Below are positions 1 through 12,290 of a DNA stretch of 64,000 bases, piece after piece. Origin of the DNA: Trichostrongylus colubriformis (taxonomy: Eukaryota; Nematoda; Chromadorea; Rhabditida; Trichostrongylidae). A program made the translations under genes and the position numbers. The DNA is taken from NCBI GenBank assembly GCA_963978905.1, contig OZ022257.1, forward strand, positions 51,664,873 to 51,728,872, written 5' to 3'. Below the pieces are notes generated by a model, which searched no databases, was not told where the DNA came from, and saw nothing but the letters and a program-made list of their open reading frames with translations. Position 1 is the stretch's first letter; every line of letters starts with the position of its first letter.

Positions 1-3000
1 GCCGGTGATAATGCAAGCACTGGTTAAACGCGTAGCCTGCCACAAAAGTACTCCTAAACTTATCATATTCACCAAAAGGCTAATACATCATCGTAGGGTG
101 ACACCTCAGAACACCTGCAATAACAGCTGACTGTTGACTAGACTAGTACTAAAGCCGTAACTTGAGCCCAGGACGGCCAGAAATTCTAGATGAGGAATAT
201 AGCTGCCCTGAAAGTGTTATTGGCAATTGTGGGATGAGATGCTGTATGGCGGTCCGCCTCTACATCTACACTATACAAACTCATTGTGCCGTACATAAAT
301 CAACACAACAATCGATAAAATCAATAGAGCAGAACGGGAAGTGGAAAGCTGCTTTTCAAGCCGCAAAAGTATCATTACAATGCTATGTGGTGGAAAGCGA
401 AACGTCTCGCCGTTGCGCCCGCGCTCGTCGGTGTTATAATAAGCAAAGGAATCATCAAATAAACAACCAACAAGTCGAGGAACATGAAAAATCGGAATGG
501 AAAGTGGGCAGAAATTGGAGAGGAAAAGGAGCAAAAAAGAAGGGGGATAGGGGCAAAAACTGGTACTGATGAAACCACTGCACTAGTTTGTGAAGCGATT
601 CCTTCAATATTTTTATGTACAAGCAGTGACGTAATGAAAACTACTTATACTGGCTTCAGATAAAACTCTCTGATGGAACTGATCTTGATCGAAACCGATG
701 AAACTGCATATCAATTAAAAAACCGGAAACTAATCAATCTGTATTTACTCCTATCATCAATGCAGTAAACAAAACACCCAAAGACCGAACATGCAATGAT
801 GTTGAAAGGGTACAGTATGGTGTGTGGGAAATCGTTCACCTCACTACGACCCAACTCTCCTCCCTCTACATTCCCAAATTATCTAGTAGCAGCGAGCGGG
901 AGAAGTGACAACGACAGCAACAAACCTCCTACAACCGGGCTATTAGAGCACGATGATCAAATCGAAGCTACCGAAAACGACCCCTCTTACAGTCGCCAAG
1001 AATACGACCACACAATATGGCCCTTAGTTTTCCTCATCAAAACTGAAACCAAGCGTGGCTTAGCCACTAAGCTGGCTCGGATGACGCCCTCTAGCTACGA
1101 CGATTACCGTATGATTCTGGCGTAAAAAGTGGCCGATACAACAATGAATCAAAATTGCGACACAATGAATCGTCAAACTCAAAGAAGAAAAACATATCTG
1201 AAGAGAATCTTATGCATTAGAAATTAATAACGAATTCCCTACTCAAGTTTCATGGTTCCGAACATAGCGGTAATCTTTCATGCCTGTATCAAAGTCATGT
1301 CAAAGGGGTATTTCACATAGATCCCCGAAAATCTCCTTCTTGAGCCCCTTGACCTGGTATGTCTTTATATCACAAAAGAAGTCGATTCACATAAAAATTC
1401 AAATAGGAATAAAAAGACGTTGAAAGTTTCTGAAATCAAATATCTTCCGAGGCATGGTGCTCTCCATTTTCATTTTATGCTAAACGTTTAGATTGCTCAA
1501 CACTCAGTTTCCATTGTATGTATGACTAATGTACCACTCCTCTGAGTTATTTTGGTGCAAAAGAAAGATTTTGCATTTTGGATTATCTTTAACACCGTCT
1601 ATAGTAGGCTTCTTAAGAACCAGTATCTAAGCACTTCAGTAACCAATTTTAATGACAAAGATGTTGCCTTGAAATAACCCGCGAATCAACTTTAACTGTT
1701 TATTTAATTCGAAAATATGGTTCATTTCAGAAGTCGTCCTTGCATTTGAAGTTACATCAATTTGCATCGCTCGTAAAAAAATTTAAAAATAATTAGTGTA
1801 TTTTTAAAATGATAGAATCGGAAATATCCAGAATGTTTTCAGACAGCCAAGCAAGCACGTAAAAAAGAGAGCGGGAACGAGGCCGGCCGTTGTCCCGCCC
1901 AGCTAAAAGACATATTTCTTGGAAAACAGGGCGGTGTGAGGGTTTCCCCTCTCAGGACTCCCTCACACTCTCGTTCTCTAACCAAACTCTGTCGCTCTGT
2001 TTCGACCACGGGGAATCCCCCGTCCAGCACTTCCTCATCACCTCTCCACCCCGTTCCAGCTCCTCCAATCAATAACGACACTAACAAAGACATATTACAA
2101 GTGCCTTGCCTTTGGAGGTGGCTAAAGGCTATAAGAAAAGTCGTGAATGGAGGAACGTTATGGCAGGGTCGACCGACCGGTAACGAACAAATGGGAAATG
2201 GAAGAGGGAAAAGGGAATTACCGGAAATGTATTTGGTAGGTGCAAAACTATTGCTTCTTTTAAAACAAATTTCAATTAACAAAACAATAAAATATTCGGA
2301 TTAGGATTACGGAACAATGGATGGAAACCTCGGGGAGGATCTGAATAATATTTAAAGTACCAAGCAGCTCCTGTGTTGCTGAGAAACAATGATGCAATGC
2401 ACGTGAAATGTCCCGCCAGTGCATACAATTGTGTATTGAACAAAAGCAATGGAAATACTGAAAGCCCTCAAAACATTCATATGGGTCTACATAAGAAACG
2501 AAACAGAAAACAATTGGAGAGAAGAGAAATAGTGAAGCGAATAAGAATAGCAAAACCGTTTTAGAGACTGGGACTGCCCAAACCATAAACGTCGTTAGGC
2601 ATTAATTTACGTATCCGCCTTTATTATGCATATAATGCCGAAATCCCAGAGGTCGGTTAACACTACGGCCATAAACGCTCGCGGCACGCTACAAAGAACT
2701 AACAAGAACCAGGACAAACGAGCCGCAGTTTATTACGGCTGCTTTCGAAAGTTTACGAGCGAACTCATTTGTCACACAGGAGTAACCGAAAAAAATCGTA
2801 TGTGTCCTCGAGCGCAAGGGTACCCTGCACACTGAGCGTTCATTAACTGATTCAGTAACAGCACGACAATAGTGCTGTGGGCTTCAGAGGACAAAGGAAT
2901 CCCAACCAACGGAGCTTCCAGAAAATGCCATTCCTCTCAATGGAATTTCGGGTGCAAGTGCAATGAGGTGCGCTTGAAGTCCAATTCATCTACAACCCTC

Positions 3001-5027
3001 CTCAGATAATTTCGAGGAGCAATACCTTTCAAGACTCAAAAAAACCATCAAAATTCCAGTTGGCCTACTTATTGAATTATTCGGATAACCGCATAATCTC
3101 AGAGGTGACATTCTGTACAAAAGGCAAGTACCCATTACAGAAAGTGAGTGCTGGAGCTCACTACCGTACAATACACTGAATTCACGTCCAAAAAAACTGC
3201 ATAAGGCACATCGCGCCCTAAACACCGCCTGGAGTAAGGAGAAAATGAGAACTCGGGATACATGCTCCCTGGAAACAATCATTCCAAATCAGAGAATGTG
3301 GCGAAAATCCTATTGAAAAAGTGCAGTTTGGGGTGTCGGCTTGGAGAAGTGAGCGCAGCATTACCATCCCGCTGCCACGCATCTATCGGCGGAGTTGCCT
3401 CTAGGGCAGGACAACATTCCGACAAGCTGATTAGCCCCTCACCCGTCTGCATCTACCCCATCAGGTAGTAACGCTGATGGACCAAAAGTATCTATTGTCA
3501 TATTTTCCACTTATTCCACAATCTGTCGAATGTACCCATTTTGGTACCTTCAAGCAAATCCTTTTCAATTTTTTGATTAGATACTCTGGCCCTCCATCCG
3601 ATGAACATATCAGGTTTCTGGCATAATTAGGCAACTCCACAATTAATAAGCACTTCTGAAACACTGAAAGCATCAATTCTTCACTGTACTTCTGATTACG
3701 CCTACTGGGAATCGGCTTCCCATAAATTTTTTTCGAATGTTACCATGGGCCATTTGGGAAATCGTCGCCTCCGCACTTTTTCATTTTCCACTCTCACAAT
3801 ACACACGTATGCACACGTCACACCAACGACAACACAGAGTGCATCACAAAAAAACGCGGCCGCGTCAAGAACCCCCTCACCATCATCCACAATGGGAGGT
3901 TCCTAGCGCTTGGAATCGGAGATTCCGTTTACATATCAAGAAGCAACTAGACCGCTTATTTAATCCCAGTAGAATTAAGTACAATACCCGCCTCAAGTTT
4001 TCTGAAGAAAATGCGGAAAACAAGGATCCGCGTTTTTTCGTTTTTTCACTGTAACTCGATTCGTCTCCATTCAATCTTCTTGTAAGTGCACAGTTTTCAA
4101 GTCAGCTCATCAACTTCAACAAGATGGTCTATTTTCTCGCATGCACAACGTACCCTTGGGCACTCACTAGCGAGCGAAGCGCACTATAACTACAATAACT
4201 AGAAGGCAAGGCTGCGCCCTATGCAAAACCTATTAAAAATTGGGTTTTTATTTTTTTGTGTTTGTTTTGGTATCAGTTTGCCCAATTGCTATGGTAGTTA
4301 TCTGTGAGTGGTTGGAAACTTGTTTCCTAGGTTTCAAGGATCTCACTTCACTCAAGGAAATTTTAACTGCTGACAACTGAATCATAATTGATTATGTACA
4401 GAGTCCATACATCACGACCATGAGTAAAATTATCGTTCCTTGTCATTTTGCCGTTCTACCCTATCTGATCCCTCGATCTTGTGCCAATTAGTCTGCTGTG
4501 AAATTTCCTAAAGGGTACTGATCGGCATTCCACAGTGATATGCCATTGTATCAACCAAACGGATTGGATAACATAGTAGTTTCAAAAGTGCATAAATTTT
4601 CAGTACCAGCACCTAACTTTTCCTGGAGGCTATGCTCCACCCATCTTATACAACTACAATGCCGGGTGAGAAAAAAGGTTTCGTTCGCGCAACGCACTCA
4701 ATGATCAACTCAGATAACGGGCATGTGTGAACAGCACACACAGGTACTTTATCAGTTACTTGTGGGCATGAAGTTTCCTAAAGGGGAAAAAATCACTACA
4801 TTCCACTACCGTCTTTGAAATACTTGCGTATGCCTCCACTAGAAGGGTTCACTACACACCTCGCAATACCGTCCAGGAAGACTTTGACAAGCGGTGGAAA
4901 GACAGGAATGGAACAGAGGAAAACCCGAGAAAAGGGCCCACTTCCCACATCGGGGATGTGCCCAAGGGCAAAGTGGCGATGCAGGTTGCGAGGACAACTA
5001 AGCCAACCAGCCGTCAGCGATGCTCCG
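1..5027. other. No supportable gene
   Basis: I see only short open frames on both strands here, none with recognisable domains or a consistent chain of splice sites. AT-rich stretches and scattered purine tracts look like intergenic or intronic sequence. A short coding exon below about 30 codons could have been missed. Confidence 0.5.
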
Positions 5028-5043
5028 CCCCCCCCCCCCCCCC
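5028..5043. repeat. Homopolymer run of 16 C
   Basis: An uninterrupted run of sixteen C residues, which is a G-tract on the minus strand. It is the longest of nine G/C homopolymers of 10 or more bases in this window. Confidence 0.95.
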
Positions 5044-5120
5044 ACACAGCTATTTGACTATTTCAAGCCGTACTATCGGAACGCATCCAAACGAGGCCAC
5101 GATGAAAATTCCAAGGTCTG

Positions 5121-5334
5121 AACTTCACCGCGAGTATCGCAACAGACCACTCTAAAGGACTCCTCGATACACATGCTCCTGCTTCCATGTTTCGGTAATT
5201 CAACCACCACACGCAAATCATGGAGTCGAATGCTCCACAACGAGAGCTGTTACACTGCCAAATGCTATTTCGCCTGAGGACGATTCCAGAACTTCTCTAA
5301 TGAGTTCCAATCCGGATTTTCCGTTGTTGTGAGC
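5121..5334 (+). repeat. 214-bp segment duplicated at 8,327-8,540
   Basis: This stretch is present a second time, in direct orientation, at 8,327-8,540, with only two substitutions over 214 bp and no indels. It starts with AACTTCACCGCG and ends with GTTGTTGTGAGC. The TCTG just before it is also present before the second copy. No terminal inverted repeat or long reading frame is visible, so it is not clearly a transposon. This copy is probably the older one, because the other copy interrupts a recognisable element. Confidence 0.9.
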
Positions 5335-8280
5335 AAGTTTTTCCCATTCAAGCTGTATCCCCACCTAACAATAAGTAGTATCATTATTCGAACCGATATG
5401 CATGTAATACCAACGACTATACACTTCCATTCATTAAGTCTGAGTGGTATATTCCTCAGCAAAAAACATTTTCAAGGCCGAGGTATCTCGAACGAACAAT
5501 AAATATAATATAGGTCCAGCAATACACGTGAAGCTGACGTAAACAACATTTGATCGCACAGAGTGCTTTTCTCTTTGAAGCTGAGCCCATTACCTATACA
5601 ACCCTCTACGAAAAACAGCTTTCCCACAAAAACTATGATGTAAAATCATGATTACGATACTGGTACATCTATAGTGACTCTTCTCTCCCATGACGTCGTC
5701 CTTCCTGCGTAAGGAAAGGTTTTCACTTATTCCTCTCAAATTACATACTCCCCAACTGCACCCAATTTCATTCAAGATTATTTGGACTCGATTTCAATCA
5801 ACTGAGCATTTTATATCAGATCATCACGTATAACATGTGATAGTGGTATTTCCACTTATAACGAATTCCAATACCCCGCGGTTACGTGCCTATCGCTTTA
5901 GAAGCTCGTCATCATGCACATTTCACGTGAAGATGGTATCGATGCTTATTACGAATTCTAAAGCACATTGCTCTCAGGGAAATGCCATGGTGTTTATTTC
6001 GTGCATTCAATTCCTGATAAACAAACCAAATGATTTGGCAATTCCCTCGTTCTAAAAAGTGGAGCAATCATCAGAGAAACTGCTGACTTCCTCTTTTCGC
6101 TTCCGTTGAAAAAAACCGGAATGACGGTCACCGCGTCTTCCGAAGTAAGAGTGGGGAGGGGCAGCATTGGCAAATGGGCAACGTACTCGATACTATAACA
6201 TGACGTGTTTTACCGTCACTAGTTTTCTTTGATATTTTGCAATTGCTTATAAGAGACATTTACTTCTTAGTACCAGCAATTATCAAGGCTTATGAAAAGG
6301 AAATGTAACGCCGTTGGCGGACACATTTGGATCCGAAACCAGCTACGTAGTAATGAATCCGGAATCGGGACACATTACAGTAGCCTTCATAGAGTGAAAA
6401 GATAGCAAAGTCCATTATCCAGTTGATACTGGCTCATCTATTCCTCCTAAAAGGCCCTGCTCACTTTATTTACCTATAAAAAACAGAAGCAACGCAATCA
6501 GTCCAAAAAACTCTGTGACGATTTGGTTCTCGTCGCTGGAGTCCATTAAGCGCCCACCCAAATGAATTTAAACGAACACTTTTCACAGCTGTTTCTAGTA
6601 CATTCGTATAACAAAGAGGGAAACCCGCCATGCAGTCATCTTGAGGGACGATCGGTAACACATGAGCTCAAAAAAATAAACATATTCTAGTATCCCATCA
6701 AACTATCCAAAAAGTCTTGATATTAGGTTCGATCTAGTGTAAGGCAGATGAGTTTCTAACTTCTTATTTGGTTCAAAAATCCTGTATTTGGTCAGCTATT
6801 CCAACCATTCACGGTCCTTTTAGAGATTTCCATTAAGAACGATATACTTTAAAAAAATGAAATGAAGCAATACAGAACACAACAATACGGAAATAAAGGA
6901 ACCAACAAGTGGAGGTTTTTCTTGAACACGATGTATGGCGACAGGCAAATCAGGCCTCCCCTGAGCCCACATATAAATGTATAACATTCTGAACGCTCTT
7001 CAGCCTCGAGTTCTCATTCTAATATGATATAGGTGAGAGCCAATTTCCGATATCTCAGAAGGAAATGAGCAGTGAAAACTAAATGGCAGTGAAAGAATCC
7101 AAGTCACCACATTTACTCCACGACGAATTGAAGATACGAGTCAGACGAGCAGGTAGCTAACGGCTTCACCAAGGTTAGCCTCGATGTTTCGTAAACCCTA
7201 CGCAAGCGGCTTAGGTATAACGTAAGAGGAATGACGAATGCGTGAAGAATGACTCATATATGGATGCCATTTATTTGATGTTCACACCTTTGAATCGCAC
7301 CGATAAGAACTTAAGAGCATTCATGACCAAGCCTTCATAATACATTGAGACCGTCGCAGTACTTGAGAAATATCAAGTAAAATGTGCTCTACACAGAAAC
7401 ATAAAATAAAAATAAAGAATAATAATTGTAATTCTACCGTACAAAAAGTGGTGTAAATATAATTTTTGACTTTTCAGAAGCGAAATTTCCACTTTTTGAC
7501 ATTTCAGAATGAAACGTATTGCCTGCACAGAAATTCAAATTCAGCGCAAATGGATACGAGATAATTGAAAATGACGCATCACGCAAAGATGTATGTAATC
7601 CCCTGGCTCTATATGTACGTCAATGGTCATATTAAGAACATTCGGACGGCAATGATATCTCTCCTTACCGAGAAATTCGCATTGGTACCCTTTGCTATTA
7701 CAATAAGTTAAGAGAGATGTAGTAGTGAGCAATGCGAGGCTCTAGTAGAATGGAGCAGGGGTCAAGAATACTACAAATGAAGAAAGCATAAATGGAGAAG
7801 AGTAGCGTGGCACTGAAGGGACTTTCTAGGACCCCACGCTGTACCCTGGCTCCAGAAGGGCTTCGCTGAAAAACACTTCTTTTAGAGAACAAAATGAGAT
7901 CATAACAAAGGAATTCAGCACGAAAGGTTGTAGTTATTATCGAGTAAGCAAATATATGGGGCGTGCATGGCTACTCCCATTATACAGATGGACGTGGGGC
8001 CGTAAACATAGAAGAGTAAGTGGAATAAAAAAATCATCACGCGAAAGCATGGTCACGAATCATATGCATAAATAGTTAGGTTAATCAGTAAGTACAGAAA
8101 CGATGAAATATGAAAACCTAGAGTCCTCTTCCTGAGAAATTCACAAAACAAAAGCGGGTTTCAAGCGAAAGGAGAAAGTGCCATTGGCTATTTTACTACG
8201 AAAATGAAACCTGTGGAGGATATGAAGCTGACACGAGAGACGAAAACACTTTTTACACTTCATCGTTTCCAGCACACCTA
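5335..8280. other. No supportable gene
   Basis: No convincing exon, RNA gene or long repeat was seen in this interval on either strand. The open frames are short and lack matching splice sites. Confidence 0.5.
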
Positions 8281-9198
8281 CAGGGGGTGCCAAAAAACAA
8301 GTAATTTTGCCCACGGCTCACATCTGAACTTCACCGCGAGTATCGCAACAGACCACTCTAAAGGACTCCTCGATACACATGCTCCTGCTTCCATGTTTCG
8401 GTAATTCAACCACCACACGCAAATCATGGAGTCGAATGCTCCACAACGAGAGCTATTACACTGCCAAATGCTATTTCGCCTGAGGACGATACCAGAACTT
8501 CTCTAATGAGTTCCAATCCGGATTTTCCGTTGTTGTGAGCCCAGTTATACAAAACAGCGAAACGAAAGAAATACAAGTATTGGGGGAAAATATTCCCGAA
8601 ATGTTCCTCTAAAAGCAGGAACGAGCTGTGGCTCCTTACGTTTACTTTTATAAAAATATAGAGCTTCCATTCGACGCAGTCGGGCTTTGGAGTACCTACA
8701 CTATCAATGTCCGCTTAAAACGGTGAAGCCACACTCTGTGGTGGGTCTTTTGTGGGAAGCTTCCTGAGGATTGGCCCTTCGTTCGTGGAAGTCATAGAGC
8801 CCCTGCTGCTTGGACAAGGCTGCTATGATCCGAAGTATCATTTTCACGCCTCAAATCTGCCTCCGGAGGGGTTTCAGTGGTGAGGGCACGTCTTGGCTCT
8901 TGATATGCTAAAGGACACCACCCAGTATGAACCTTAGGTACCCAGAGTAAACGGACCTCAGCAAGGTTGTGAACAAGGGCGACGAAATTTCGGATCTTGC
9001 CCACTTGAGGTGACACATCTTGTTCATTCTTTCCTCGCTCCTGTTCCTGCTCGTGCAGAAAGCTGCCACGGAGTATAGTGATAGAGTGAGGTCTGCTCTT
9101 GAATCTGAGGATGAAAATTCCTCAACAGAATTTGCTGTAGTTTGACTAAAGTGGGGTTGAAAGTGGAGAAACAAAATTACTTTTTTTGGCACCCCCTG
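8281..9198 (+). mobile_element. Non-autonomous TA-flanked Tc1/mariner-like element (copy 1), carrying a 214-bp insertion
   Basis: The element starts CAGGGGGTGCCAAAAAA and ends in the inverted form TTTTTTTGGCACCCCCTG. It is flanked by TA on both sides (8,279-8,280 and 9,199-9,200), the target duplication typical of the Tc1/mariner superfamily. The interior matches the element at 53,681-54,436, except for the 214-bp block at 8,327-8,540, which that copy lacks. Without the block the length is 704 bp. No transposase domain can be read in it, so it is a non-autonomous derivative. The CAGGG start resembles the terminal repeat of the maT-type element at 51,468, which could in principle supply transposase in trans; that link is inference. 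Confidence 0.8.
8327..8540 (+). repeat. 214-bp insertion copied from (or shared with) 5,121-5,334
   Basis: This block interrupts the element at 8,281-9,198. The sister element at 53,681 reads straight from CACATCTG into CCAATTTTACAAAAC, whereas here the 214 bp lie between CACATCTG and CCAGTTATACAAAAC. It differs from the 5.1-kb copy at two positions. The shared TCTG at the left junction suggests a microhomology-mediated copy or template switch. No target-site duplication is evident. Confidence 0.85.
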
Positions 9199-9200
9199 TA

Positions 9201-12200
9201 GTCTCAGCCCCTGACAATCCCCACAAACCATGGTGAGCAAACATGGTACATGGTAAGCGTCCACATGATCATATAACTTAATTGTATAATACAACCGACA
9301 GCAGAGAGCAGTTCTTGCTTCCTTTACGAACAGTTAATTGAAGAATGTCACCAGAAGCCCCTGTGAAACCTCACTGAAAATAGACTGTGTGGGTTCAAGG
9401 GCATACGAGATTAGAAACCCCGCCTACTACACAAGCCACGCCTCAGCGAACAAAGATGATTACCCAACATGTGAGAATCCATGCTATATACAAGCTACAT
9501 GCTACATACATATAGCAGAAAGTTAGTGTTCTTGTTGGATGTGTGTATGTATGTATGCCTCCCTGCCTGTTTGTCTACCTGTCACACCATATGAAGCTTA
9601 CTCAGCCGGCCTAGTAACATTATGAATCGAGCTGAAAAACTTGCAATTTTCTCAATCTAGTCACAGATCACCCATATAAAAGGAAAGGAAAACGTAGGTC
9701 TGGTGATGCCACAGAAAGCCTCCTTGCCACCGCTTCTAATCCCTGTGAAATGGTTTCTTCAGACGAAAAAATTTTCTTTTTTCTTTTCTATTGGAAACAT
9801 CATAAAAAAATAGAAGCGCCCAATGATTAAAATCAATATCTTACTGCATACCAGTATTGATTGAATGCAAAACTGTAAAGAATGGCTTGCTGCTCACTTA
9901 ACACATGAAATTTGCAAATGTTAAATGAAGATGTTGAAGAGTTGATGTTGATATGTTTTGAAGTTTTGCAGGAAAAAACGAGCAAGCAAACCAGTCTTCC
10001 CCACATCTTAACTCTCTCATGCTGCGAGCCAACCAATGACTGGTTCTCCTTATCAACTTCACTGTCAGTGACGGACAGTATGGGAAACCGGAAGCGATGC
10101 CATGCAACGAAATGGTCAACGGTTCGACACCGTTGCCGCTTCAAAACACTTTGAGATAAGAGAAACACTTTTAATGCAGCAATCTGGGAAACGGTAACTA
10201 GAAAAAACCTATGCCCTATCAAATTTTCACTAGGCAACCGAGTGAGGATAATTAGAGTGGTTGGGAGGGTAACCCATGGTACATTTTCTAATCTATCGTG
10301 TTGCCGCTCAGTATTCAACAAGCTGCCCTCTCCTCACCACATCAATAAAGCACTGAGAAATCATCAAAATAACTAAGAACATTGAAGCACTGTCCAAGAA
10401 AATAAATGCGATAGCTAATTCGGGAAAGCCTTGTTCGACTGATTTCATCTGAAGCACAACGGCTTCTTTTAAACCGCTTCGCGAAGTAATACCTGAAGCT
10501 GAAATCCCGCGGGAGAACCACTACCGGACAACTGCCTGGCAAAACGAAAGCGTAAAGTCACTATGACTGGCAGGAGCAAAACCGCAAGCAGTGATGGAGG
10601 TGCGGTTTGGTCAACATCACAGCTGCAGATGTGTGGTTGTTGGATACTACTGCCTACTAGCTTCCCAGTCAAAATCCCACAATCGATTGAACCAGCGTCG
10701 ATCGAAACTAAACAACCGACAGCAATAGTAAATATAATAGTAAAGCATAAACCCCTAAATATTAATTGGATTAACGCTTGATTATACATTTCCTTGGATT
10801 CTTCTTCTCCATAAGATTGAGGAATACCATAGAATGGTAGGGCCCTTTACCGGATAAGATACAGATTGGAAGCTCCGAACTTTCAGGTCTTGACAGCGAA
10901 GATTTGTTCGAAACGTCGACCAATAAACGTTCCATACAAACCTGGTTGGCACAGAAGAATAAAGAAACATCAAACATCTAGACATGCTCCGATTTCAAGA
11001 AGACCGATTGGCTGCCAAATAGTTTCACAGGTCATCAAAAAATTGTTTTCAAAGGGCGAAGGTTTTCAATGGGGTATGAAAATTACTTTGCATAAATAGA
11101 ATCAGTAACCTTCACTATGTATTTTTTCACTATGTATTATTCTGACATCATCAATAATTCAGCAACATTAGGCCATGCTACTCCGGAAAATTGAAATCTA
11201 CTTTAGCTGCTGCACTGGCATCAGCATTATTGATCAAACCGACTCCGTCGAACCTTGGCAAATCGATTTTCGACATCTGTTCATAAATACGTGTTCGTTG
11301 TTATAAACAGATGTGGTTCAAGAATATCTAAACAAACCAACAAAACTTATACTGCTATGCATCAAACACTATTCTTGAAATCTTCGATCCCATCGACAAC
11401 TGATTAATTACCGGTTTCCTAAGCAATTACAAGGATACGTTGTACTCGCATGAAATACACGTGCATCCCACATTAATGCGATTTCCCAGCAGTCGGTTTA
11501 ATGATGGGTGATGAACTTCCTCGTTCATTACCACAGGGAAAAAACTGGGCAAATTGAGTTGTTTGGTTGACTACCGACTGAACCCTGCACAGAGGCAAGG
11601 AGGTAAACTGGGGTATTCTTGGTATGAAGATTAGGTTCCATAGAATCAATAGACCACTATTTTTTTAAAGAAAACAGGATAGTAGAACCAAAATGAACAG
11701 GAAAATCAATAAACGAGTTAAACATTAGTAAACAAAGCAAACCATACGTAATTGCGGCGTTTAATGAAAGGTCACAAGGAACCAAAATAACGCTTTGCTG
11801 TAAAAACGAATGCTCACAGAAAGTCGCATGAATAATGGAACAGCTTAGCTAAAATTGATCGATAGCAGTCCATTGATTGATTTGTCGGCGGAAAAACAAA
11901 GTGATGTGAGTGTGACTTGTGAAGATTGCGCAGACACGGCGGTTGGGGCTCGACCTACGCGTGCCTAGTACCGCCTGCATAAATGCGGCTTGGTTGACGC
12001 TTCGCACGAAGCCTACATTATGAACGTAAAAAACTGTGGTTTCCTGAGTAAGCAGAATGTACAAAGTGGATACCAACTTCTCATAAATACTCTGAATTCT
12101 AAAATTGCTGAATTCGAGTATTTAAACATAATTATAATACATGTGTGCAATTCCGACGTAAGAACCCTTTAGATCATCTTACTGCTAATCATATGACTCC

Positions 12201-12203
12201 GAT
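9201..12203. other. No supportable gene
   Basis: Two overlapping frames of 80 and 162 codons on opposite strands lie near 9.8-10.3 kb. Neither shows a known domain, and neither is flanked by a full set of splice sites, so I do not call them. The rest is short frames and AT-rich sequence. Confidence 0.45.
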
Positions 12204-12290
12204 CTTCATACTGCTAATCATATGTAGTTTCCAGTGCCCTCCAGCAGTGATGGAATACCACTAGGGGGCACTGGGAACTATATCATGAAG
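12204..12290. repeat. Short imperfect inverted repeat
   Basis: The left half carries CATATGTAGTTTCCAGTGCC and the right half its near complement, GGGGGCACTGGGAACTATAT, separated by about 20 bp. This could form a hairpin. It looks like the remnant of a small fold-back element, and no function is implied. Confidence 0.55.

Noticed and set aside
1839..2304. Overlapping 122- and 147-codon frames on opposite strands
   Set aside because: Mutually antisense and without domains or splice signals; a local GC rise explains the lack of stops.
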